The position numbers and the translations under genes were made by a program. A stretch of DNA of 64,000 nt from JAGNLV01 sp964612145 (GTDB lineage: Bacteria; Zixibacteria; MSB-5A5; GN15; FEB-12), in assembly GCA_964612145.1 (NCBI GenBank), contig CAZTBP010000020.1:1-64000 (forward strand). Direction: 5' to 3'. Below the pieces are notes generated by a model. It saw only the letters and a program-made list of their open reading frames with translations, was not told where the DNA came from and did no database searches. The first letter of the stretch is position 1, and each line of letters opens with the position of its first letter. Shown here in pieces: positions 24,156-31,263 of the stretch.

Positions 24156-25271
24156 ATGAAAATCTGTCACTTTGGCGATACGCACCTCGGAGCGGGCGGA
24201 AACCACCCCAAACGAGGCGAAAGCGGCCTGACGCTGCGTCAGGAAGACATAATCCGGACGTTTGTCGAGGCGGTCGACCGGATTATCGAAATCAGGCCGG
24301 ATGTCTGTATCCACGCCGGGGATCTGTTCGACGCTGTCCGGCCGCTCAACAAGATCCTCGCCATTGCCGGGGAGCAGCTTCACCGGCTGGCCGAGGTGGC
24401 GGGGATACCGACGGTCATAATCAGCGGCAATCACGACGCTCCCAAGCAGCCGCATGTCGGGGCGCCGCTGGATGTGTACAAGCAGATCGAAAATCTGTAC
24501 GTGGCATCAAACGGGGCGCTGGAGATTTACGAGATAGGCGAGGCGAAGATATTCGCGCTGCCGCACTGTCTGACAGGGAAGATCCTTCAGGAGGAGTTGG
24601 AGAAGTGCCGTCCGGATGAGGCGGCGAAGTACAATATCTTTGTCGGGCACGGGGTGGCGGCGGGAATGCCGGAGTTCGCGATGGCCGATCTGGGCGAGCA
24701 GGAAATCGCGATGGAGCCGCTGGGCGGGTTTGACTATGTCGCGTTGGGGCACTTTCACAATTTCTGCCAGGTGGGACCGAGAGCGTGGTACTGCGGATCC
24801 TCGGAGCGGCTGTCACAGGCGGAGCGCGAGGCCGGGAAGGGGCTGGTGGAGGTGACGCTGGAGCCGTTTGATGTAAGGTTCCACGCGGTGAAGGCGCGCG
24901 AGATGGTGGATATTAAGCCGATCGACGCCTCCGGGAAGCGCGGTGATCAACTGGCCGAGATTATTCGGGAGCAGGTGGCCTCGGTGGGCAGCAGCGATAA
25001 GATTGTGCGGCTGAAGATCGAGGGGGTGACCGAGGAGACGCTCAAGACGATCCCGACCGATATGTTGACGACACTCAAGCAGAGTTCGTACGCGCTGGAT
25101 ATTTCGTTCCAGAAGGCGAAATCGGAGGAGGCGGAGCAGGCGTTCGGGAAGGGGGCGCTGGGGCGGCTGGATACGGAGTTTTTGAAGTTTCTGGAGACGG
25201 TTGATTTGAGCGGGTTTGATGTGGAGCGAATTCGCAAGGAGGGGCTGAAGTATTTGAGTGAGGAGGGGTAG
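24156..25271 (+). CDS. SbcD/YhaO-like metallophosphoesterase nuclease
   Basis: A DNA repair exonuclease-type calcineurin-like phosphoesterase, 371 aa. Metal-ligand motifs are in order: GDTHLG (residues 7-12), GDLFDA (near 50), GNHD (near 91), VGHG (near 167) and ALGHFHN (near 198). A C-terminal capping domain of ~150 residues follows. SbcD/Mre11 proteins normally work with an SbcC/Rad50 ATPase encoded next door. None is present here: the next gene downstream is on the other strand and is a transporter. The transcript may be leaderless. A repeat element begins 10 bp after the stop. Confidence 0.8.
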   Translation: MKICHFGDTHLGAGGNHPKRGESGLTLRQEDIIRTFVEAVDRIIEIRPDVCIHAGDLFDAVRPLNKILAIAGEQLHRLAEVAGIPTVIISGNHDAPKQPHVGAPLDVYKQIENLYVASNGALEIYEIGEAKIFALPHCLTGKILQEELEKCRPDEAAKYNIFVGHGVAAGMPEFAMADLGEQEIAMEPLGGFDYVALGHFHNFCQVGPRAWYCGSSERLSQAEREAGKGLVEVTLEPFDVRFHAVKAREMVDIKPIDASGKRGDQLAEIIREQVASVGSSDKIVRLKIEGVTEETLKTIPTDMLTTLKQSSYALDISFQKAKSEEAEQAFGKGALGRLDTEFLKFLETVDLSGFDVERIRKEGLKYLSEEG

Positions 25272-25280
25272 GGGGGTGGG

Positions 25281-25403
25281 GTCATGGTTCGACTCCGCTC
25301 AGGCTGACTCGCAAGAGCCGTGGTACCACGTTTTGGTCTTCATCCATCCCGCAAGTCACGATGCGCCCCCGCAAGTCATAGGTGAGCGGAGTCGAATTGT
25401 GAC
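25281..25403. mobile_element. 123-bp MITE-like element with 21-bp inverted ends
   Basis: GTCATGGTTCGACTCCGCTC plus A at 25281-25301 is matched in 18 of 21 positions by the reverse complement of 25383-25403. Single related ends occur at 22420-22440 and 43103-43123, so this is a dispersed non-autonomous repeat. It has no coding capacity. No clear target-site duplication is visible. Confidence 0.55.
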
Positions 25404-25426
25404 AATCTCACCAAGCCTACAGCTTC

Positions 25427-26809
25427 TTATTCCCCGTAGTCCATAAACGGCAGCAGCTCCAGACCGTGTAACAGCACTATCAGCAGGGCCAGCGGCGTGA
25501 TATACCGTAAGAAGAAAATGAGGCTCTGGTAGACAAAGCCGGAGGAACCGATTTCTTCGACCTTTTTAGCGCGACTCATGACCCACGCGACAAATAATCC
25601 CGTCAGCAACCCGCCGATCGGGAGCATATAGTTGGTGGTTACGAAGTCGAGGATGTCAAACAGGTTGCGGTCGGCGCCTCTGAACGGCATGGTCCAGGCG
25701 GCAACGGCGCAGGGGATACCGATCAGGTAGATCACACCGCCCATGATGAGCGTGGCGTTGCGCCGTTTCCAACCACGGATGTCGATGAAGTAGGATACCA
25801 CGACCTCCAGCAACGAGATGGCCGAAGTGAAAGCGGCGAAGGTCAGCAGGAGAAAGAACGGGACAGAGATCCACCGGCCGAGATCGGCGAACAGCACCGG
25901 GAGGGTGACAAAGATCAGGCCGACCGACTGGGCTGGCTCCATACCGTAGTTAAAAACCATTGAGAAGATCGCCAGACCGGCCATGAGGGCGATGACGGTG
26001 TCGAGGATGGAGACGGTGATGGCGTCTTTCATGATGCTTTCGTCGCGGCGCATGTACGAGCCGTAGGTGATCATCGCACCCATGCCTAGCGAGAGGGTGA
26101 AGAAGGCGTGGCCGAGGGCGGACAGGATGCCTTCGGCGGTGAGTTTGTGGAAATCGGGCCGGAAGAGGAAGTTCAGGGCGGCTCCGCCGCCATTGGTGAA
26201 AACCAGCCCGTAGATCATCAGCCCCAGCAGGATAAGGAACAACAACGGCATGAGGATACGGGTCCAGCGTTCGATGCCGCGGCGGACACCGCCGAGGACG
26301 ATGGCGATGGTGAGGATCATGAAGATCGTGTGCCACATGATCGACTGGCCGGGGGAGGAGTAGAGTTCGCCGAATTGAGCCTGGATTTCTTCGGCTGTAC
26401 CGGAGAAACCCTGGAGGGCTTCGAAGATGAACGCCATGGACCAGCCGGCGACGACGGAGTAGAAGGCAAGGATCAGAAAACCGGAGGCAACGCCGAGCCA
26501 GCCGGTGATCTGCCACGGGCTGCCGTCTTTGCTCAGTTTCTGGAAAGCGCCGATGGGATTCAGCTGGGTCGAGCGACCGATCATGAGTTCGGCCAGCATG
26601 AGGGGCAGGCCGACAACGGCGACACAGACGAGGTAGACGAGTACGAAGGCTCCGCCGCCGTATTCGCCCGTTATGTAGGGGAATTTCCAGATGTTGCCGA
26701 GGCCGATAGCCGAGCCGGCGGCGGCGAGGATAAAGCCGAGGCGTCCGGCCCACTGGCCGCGGTCGTTGCCGTTGGGGTTTGGTGAAGCCGAATCGCTCAT
26801 CTGAGGCAT
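25427..26809 (-). CDS. Sodium-dependent transporter, NSS (SNF) family
   Basis: An inner-membrane sodium-coupled symporter of the neurotransmitter:sodium symporter family (LeuT/MhsT type), which carry amino acids or related solutes. It is 460 aa with about 11-12 helices. The first-helix signature RLGFILAAAGSAIGLGNIWKFPY is intact, and helix 6-8 motifs such as FFTLSLGMGAMITYGSYM are present; these build the sodium and substrate sites. GAGGAG lies 8 bp before the ATG on the reverse strand; ATG three codons later is an alternative start. The substrate cannot be predicted. It is convergent with the SbcD-like gene, with the MITE-like element between them. Confidence 0.92.
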   Translation of the reverse strand: MPQMSDSASPNPNGNDRGQWAGRLGFILAAAGSAIGLGNIWKFPYITGEYGGGAFVLVYLVCVAVVGLPLMLAELMIGRSTQLNPIGAFQKLSKDGSPWQITGWLGVASGFLILAFYSVVAGWSMAFIFEALQGFSGTAEEIQAQFGELYSSPGQSIMWHTIFMILTIAIVLGGVRRGIERWTRILMPLLFLILLGLMIYGLVFTNGGGAALNFLFRPDFHKLTAEGILSALGHAFFTLSLGMGAMITYGSYMRRDESIMKDAITVSILDTVIALMAGLAIFSMVFNYGMEPAQSVGLIFVTLPVLFADLGRWISVPFFLLLTFAAFTSAISLLEVVVSYFIDIRGWKRRNATLIMGGVIYLIGIPCAVAAWTMPFRGADRNLFDILDFVTTNYMLPIGGLLTGLFVAWVMSRAKKVEEIGSSGFVYQSLIFFLRYITPLALLIVLLHGLELLPFMDYGE

Positions 26810-26963
26810 AGGCGCAACTCCTCGGGTAAAAACAGATCCACCGGTCGAGGTCGGTTTTCGGCACCCTCGGCCGGTGGTTCAAACATTGTGTGATTCCTTT
26901 CGTTAAAAGAAGAAATGGCTACCGTAAGTGTCAACAATTATTGTGTTTGCGCCGGATTTCTTG

Positions 26964-26992
26964 TTGACCCCAGACGCGATAAATGATACCAT
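26964..26992 (+). promoter_or_regulatory. Sigma-70-type promoter with extended -10
   Basis: TTGACC at 26964-26969, a 17-bp spacer and TACCAT at 26987-26992 preceded by TGA, an extended -10 element. It precedes the gene at 27044. Confidence 0.5.
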
Positions 26993-27043
26993 CGGAGCAT
27001 CACACTGAAATGAATACGAGAATTTGAAGGAAGGGAATTTGTT

Positions 27044-27706
27044 ATGAAGAAGTTTGTTGTCGCGGCTTTGCTTGTCACCGTCCTTTGTGCGCCGTCGGTT
27101 ATGTCACAGGGCGCAATTGGTAGCTCATTCGGCACACTGACAACGGGACAGAGTATCGGCATGGGACAGGGCTCGCTTATGGGCGGGTTTGGCTTTGGTG
27201 ATATCGGGACGAGCGTATTTGGAGTTTTCCGTTATGGTTTGTCGGATTATTTCGATGGCAGGCTGAAGCTTGGTATTAATGACTTTGACTTTGGTGAGAC
27301 GGAAGTCGTATTTGGTGCCGATGCCAAGTACCAGATCTGGGATTATAATCCGTCCGCGGATGCGGCGGCAAGTCAGAATCCGTTTGATATGGCTATCGGT
27401 GGGTTTTTCGAGTATCTCGGCGCGGATGGTTTTACCGTCTGGCAGCTTGGCGGTAAAGTGATCGGATCGTATCCGATTCTACTGGAGAACGGACACCAGT
27501 TGATTCCGTACGGTGCCATAAATATTAGGCTGGAAAATTATGATGTCGACCTTGGTCCCTTTGGTGACTACGGTGATTCCGAACTCGAGTTCGGTCTTCA
27601 CGCGGGCGCGAAGTATGACTTCACCAGAGACATTAACGGTTATCTGGAAGTTCAGCTTGACGGCAACGAGGGTCTGTTTGCCGGTGTAGAGTTCTTTGTT
27701 ATTTAG
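27044..27706 (+). CDS. Small outer-membrane beta-barrel protein
   Basis: A 220-aa exported protein with a clear signal peptide (MKKFVVAALLVTVLCAPSVMSQ) and a mature part made of short Gly- and aromatic-rich strands, as in small outer-membrane barrels. Sequence such as GLHAGAKYDFTRDINGYLEVQLDG near the end is barrel-like; the last residue is Ile rather than Phe. No specific family can be named. GGAAGGG (27029-27035) precedes the ATG, and a promoter lies about 50 bp upstream. The uppP gene begins 55 bp downstream and may be co-transcribed. Confidence 0.65.
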   Translation: MKKFVVAALLVTVLCAPSVMSQGAIGSSFGTLTTGQSIGMGQGSLMGGFGFGDIGTSVFGVFRYGLSDYFDGRLKLGINDFDFGETEVVFGADAKYQIWDYNPSADAAASQNPFDMAIGGFFEYLGADGFTVWQLGGKVIGSYPILLENGHQLIPYGAINIRLENYDVDLGPFGDYGDSELEFGLHAGAKYDFTRDINGYLEVQLDGNEGLFAGVEFFVI

Positions 27707-27761
27707 AAGAATATGAGGTACCCCCTGGCGGAATGCCCTGGGTGATCCGAGTCAGTAACGC

Positions 27762-28535
27762 ATGAATTATATCGACGCGATCATTCTGGGCATTCTGCAG
27801 GGGCTTACCGAGTTCCTGCCGATATCTTCCTCCGGGCATCTTGTCCTTGCCCAGGCTATTCTTGATGTTAAAGAGCCGGGTGTGTCGTTTGAGCTGCTGG
27901 TTCATCTAGGTACTGTCGCGGCAATCCTTATTTATTTTCGCAGTTCCATAAGTTTGCTGATTCGGTCGTTGTGGGACCGAACGCTCGAGAAAGAACGCAG
28001 GGTTATCGGATATTTGATAATCGGGACGGTGCCGGCCGGGCTGGCGGGTGTGTTGTTAGAAGATTTCTTTGATCGGGCGTTTTCGGCGCCGGTGATGACC
28101 GCGTTGATGTTATTTGCAACCGGGGCGTTGCTGTTGCTGACGCGGTTTGTGCCCAAGCAGGAAAAGCCGGTGACGCTGGTCACGGCCGTGATCATGGGTG
28201 TGGGGCAGGCGCTGGCTATTCTGCCGGGGATTTCGCGGTCGGGGAGCACGATTGCGACCGGGATGATTGCGGGCGTGGAGCCGTCGGAGGCGGCTGAATT
28301 TTCGTTCCTGCTGGCGATACCGGCGATTTTGGGGGCGGTGGTGCTCAAGGCTGACGAGTTGGTGCAGCTTAATACGGCGCTGCTGGGGCAGTATCTGGTG
28401 GGGACAGTGTTTGCATTCGGGACCGGACTGGTCGCCGTGTACTTTCTCCTGTCGGTTATTCGTCGCGGCAAGCTCGATTATTTTGCCTGGTACTGCTTTG
28501 CTGCCGGCGGTGTTGGTCTGTATATTTTCCTGTAG
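27762..28535 (+). CDS. uppP: Undecaprenyl-diphosphatase
   Basis: UppP (BacA) removes a phosphate from undecaprenyl diphosphate on the outer face of the inner membrane, recycling the lipid carrier for peptidoglycan and polysaccharide synthesis. The 257-aa protein has the two signature loops, LTEFLPISSSGHLVL (about 16-30) and ILPGISRSGSTIATGM (about 150-166), and roughly eight membrane helices. The stop is 2 bp before the glycosyltransferase fusion gene, so they share a transcript with lipopolysaccharide-type functions. Confidence 0.95.
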   Translation: MNYIDAIILGILQGLTEFLPISSSGHLVLAQAILDVKEPGVSFELLVHLGTVAAILIYFRSSISLLIRSLWDRTLEKERRVIGYLIIGTVPAGLAGVLLEDFFDRAFSAPVMTALMLFATGALLLLTRFVPKQEKPVTLVTAVIMGVGQALAILPGISRSGSTIATGMIAGVEPSEAAEFSFLLAIPAILGAVVLKADELVQLNTALLGQYLVGTVFAFGTGLVAVYFLLSVIRRGKLDYFAWYCFAAGGVGLYIFL

Positions 28536-28537
28536 AA

Positions 28538-30121
28538 ATGAAACGAATTCTTGTCATGCGATTCGGATCGCTGGGGGACGTTATTTTGTCCTCGGCGCCG
28601 CTGCTGAACCTTCGGATCAGTTTTCCCGAGGCGGAGATAGTCTATCTCACCAGGGAGCGGTATGCGCCGCTGGTGGAGGGGTTTTATGGTATCGACGATG
28701 TGGTCGTGCTGGGGAATGATGCGTCGGGACCGGAGTTGATAAAGCTGCTGCTGGACCTGGATCACCGGGCGTTTGATGCGGTGGTGGATTTGCACGGGAA
28801 TATTCGTTCATGGTTAGGGCGACAGTTGATAGCGGCGCCGTTTAAGACGGTGTATCCGAAGCGACGGCTGGAGCGGCGCCGGATTGTCAAGAAGAACGAG
28901 ATCCCGGATGACTGGCCGCATACGATTGAGCTGTATAACCGGGCGGTTGAAGAGATTGGCGGGAGTGTACCTGCCATGCGACCGATTATTCGGGTGCAGG
29001 CTAATAATAGAATGCCTGACGCTGTAACAACGCTGTTTCAGAGACACGGTACGGTAGCGGTGATCGCGCCGGGAGCGGCGCATGAGAACAAGCGGTGGCC
29101 TATGGAGCAGTTCGTCAGGACGGCGGAGGGGATACATCAGCGCCACGGAGACGGGATCGTGTGGGCCGTGACGGGCAGTGACGCCGGGAAGGCTGACGTG
29201 AGCGGGATGCCGGCCGAAAGCTGCGTGGAGTTGGTTGACTGTCCGATACCGGAGCTGGCGAGGGTGATCTCCATGGCAAGGTTTACTGTTGCGAATGATT
29301 CCGGGATCATGCATCTGTCATCGGCGGTCGGGACGCCGGTGGTGGCAATATTTGGTCCGACCCATCCGTCGCTGGGGTTCTCACCGGCCGGGCTGCACGA
29401 CCGAGTCGTGGAGGTCGATGAGTACTGTCGGCCGTGTTCGCTTCACGGGGCCAAGCCGTGTTTCCGGGAAGAACGGTTCTGCTTCACGCGAATCGAAGCG
29501 GGGCAGGTGTTGGCCGAGGCGGCGGACGTGTTTCAGGCAACAAGGAATAGAAGACCGGCGTTGTTCATTGATCGTGACGGGACATTGATTGTTGAAAAGC
29601 ACTTTCTGGATGATCCTGACCTGATCGAGTTTGAGCGGGGGGCGGTAGAGGCGATCAAGAGGGGCAGGGAAAAGGGGTACAAGATAGTGATCGTGTCAAA
29701 CCAGTCCGGTGTGGCGAGGGGTCGGTTCGGCATACCGACGGTGGAGCGGATCAATGCACGGCTGCTGGAAAGGCTTGCTGCGGAAGGGGCGCCGGTTGAT
29801 GCCCTGTATTATTGTCCGCATCATCCGCGCGGGAAGGTTGCTGAGTTTGCGGTTTCCTGCGGGTGTCGCAAGCCCGCGGCCGGCATGGCGGAGCAGGCGG
29901 CGGTTGATCTCGGGCTGGACCTTCGGAGGTCGTACGTCATCGGGGACAAGGCGGATGATGTAAACTTGGCCGCCGTGTTCGGGGGGCGGGGAATCCTGGT
30001 GCGAACGGGATACGGTTTGAAGCACGAACCAATAGTGGGGTCGGTTCGTTTAACGGATAGAGTGGCTGTTGCCGATGATGTTCTGGCGGCGGTTGAGATA
30101 GTTGACCGGATGGAGGATTGA
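28538..30121 (+). CDS. Glycosyltransferase family 9 - GmhB-like HAD phosphatase fusion
   Basis: A two-domain protein of 527 aa. Residues 1 to about 335 form a GT9/heptosyltransferase-like domain, with MRFGSLGDVILSSAPL at the start, a nucleotide-sugar region around NDSGIMHLSSAVGTPVVAIFGPTHP, and a Cys-rich loop CRPCSLHGAKPC. Residues about 340-527 form a HAD-IIIA phosphatase like D,D-heptose 1,7-bisphosphate phosphatase (GmhB), with the nucleophile motif FIDRDGT, SNQSGVARG and a zinc-site pattern CPHHP...CGCRKP. Together they suggest synthesis and transfer of a heptose or similar sugar to lipopolysaccharide. The two activities are usually separate genes. It follows uppP by 2 bp and overlaps the AmrS gene by one base. 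Confidence 0.85.
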   Translation: MKRILVMRFGSLGDVILSSAPLLNLRISFPEAEIVYLTRERYAPLVEGFYGIDDVVVLGNDASGPELIKLLLDLDHRAFDAVVDLHGNIRSWLGRQLIAAPFKTVYPKRRLERRRIVKKNEIPDDWPHTIELYNRAVEEIGGSVPAMRPIIRVQANNRMPDAVTTLFQRHGTVAVIAPGAAHENKRWPMEQFVRTAEGIHQRHGDGIVWAVTGSDAGKADVSGMPAESCVELVDCPIPELARVISMARFTVANDSGIMHLSSAVGTPVVAIFGPTHPSLGFSPAGLHDRVVEVDEYCRPCSLHGAKPCFREERFCFTRIEAGQVLAEAADVFQATRNRRPALFIDRDGTLIVEKHFLDDPDLIEFERGAVEAIKRGREKGYKIVIVSNQSGVARGRFGIPTVERINARLLERLAAEGAPVDALYYCPHHPRGKVAEFAVSCGCRKPAAGMAEQAAVDLGLDLRRSYVIGDKADDVNLAAVFGGRGILVRTGYGLKHEPIVGSVRLTDRVAVADDVLAAVEIVDRMED

Positions 30122-31110
30122 TGCTGTACCCAGCGGCCTACGCCGAACCGTCAGGCGAAAGAGGACTGATCTGCAAACTGTGCCCGGCTCATTGTAGATT
30201 TCGAGAGGGGCGACGGGGGATATGCGGGGCGCGGTTTATGAAGGACGGGAAGTTAGTCACGGACAATTATGGGGAAGCGGTTACATTAGCGGTCGATCCG
30301 ATCGAGAAGAAGCCGCTGTACCATTTCTTTCCGACCAGTACTATTTTCTCCACCGGCGCCAACGGCTGCAATTTCAAGTGCCTGAATTGCCAGAACTGGT
30401 CCATTTCTCAGCAGAAGGTAGATACAGAGTACGTGGCTCCGGAACAGATGGCTGATACTGCGGGTCGGTATAATTCAATCGGCGTGGCGTTTACTTATAC
30501 GGAGCCGATGATCTGGTTTGAGTATATCCGGGACACGGCTCCGTTGCTTAAGGAGAGGGGGCTAAAGACGGTCTTGGTGAGCAACGGCTATATCGATCCG
30601 GAGCCGCTGGAGGAGTTGCTGCCGCTGGTGGACGCGATGAATATCGACCTGAAAGGGATTCGTCCTGAGTTTTACCGGCACGTGTGCAAGGGGAAGCTCG
30701 AGCCGATTTTGCATAATCTGAGGCGGATCGGAGACAGCGAGGTTCACCTGGAAATTACTAATTTGCTGATTCCGGGTGAAAACGACTCAGATGATGAAAT
30801 AAGGCGGCTGGTTGATTTTGTGGCTTCGATCTCGGAGTTGACGCCGCTGCATTTGTCGGCGTATCGTCCCGAGTATCGCATGGATGCGCCCGCGACGCCG
30901 ACGGAGTCGCTGCTGAAAGCATATAGCATTGCCCGCGATAAGCTGAAATATGTGTTTTTGGGCAATGTTTCGGTGTCGGGGATGTCTGATTCGCACTGTC
31001 CGAACTGCGAGAAGCGGTTGATTTCGCGGACCGGGTATCGGGTGAAGATAGAGTCGCTTGAGGGCGGCCGGTGCACCTCATGCGGGGCTGAAACCGGTAT
31101 CGTGCAGTAA
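30121..31110 (+). CDS. amrS: AmmeMemoRadiSam system radical SAM enzyme
   Basis: A radical S-adenosylmethionine enzyme of the AmrS family, 329 aa. The iron-sulfur cluster cysteines are C83, C87 and C90 in GANGCNFKCLNCQNW. An N-terminal ICKLCPAHCRFREGRRGICG segment and a C-terminal zinc-ribbon-like pair (CPNCEKR and CTSCGAETG) are typical of the family. The reaction is not established; the system is usually defined by AmrS with AmrA and AmrB. I see neither partner here. I chose ATG 30121, which overlaps the previous stop by one base (TGATG) with GGAGG just upstream; TTG 30118 is an alternative one codon earlier. Confidence 0.88.
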   Translation: MLYPAAYAEPSGERGLICKLCPAHCRFREGRRGICGARFMKDGKLVTDNYGEAVTLAVDPIEKKPLYHFFPTSTIFSTGANGCNFKCLNCQNWSISQQKVDTEYVAPEQMADTAGRYNSIGVAFTYTEPMIWFEYIRDTAPLLKERGLKTVLVSNGYIDPEPLEELLPLVDAMNIDLKGIRPEFYRHVCKGKLEPILHNLRRIGDSEVHLEITNLLIPGENDSDDEIRRLVDFVASISELTPLHLSAYRPEYRMDAPATPTESLLKAYSIARDKLKYVFLGNVSVSGMSDSHCPNCEKRLISRTGYRVKIESLEGGRCTSCGAETGIVQ

Positions 31111-31263
31111 CCTGCCGGGATTTCCTGCCGATAAGGTCGATAGGAGAAAAACATTTGAATCAACGGATTTTCTTTGCCAAATTGGCGACAGAATACGTCA
31201 CTGTAGTGTGATCGGGGAGGGCCGGAATCTGGGTGGGGCCGACTCTGCCCGTCGCAACCGCTT

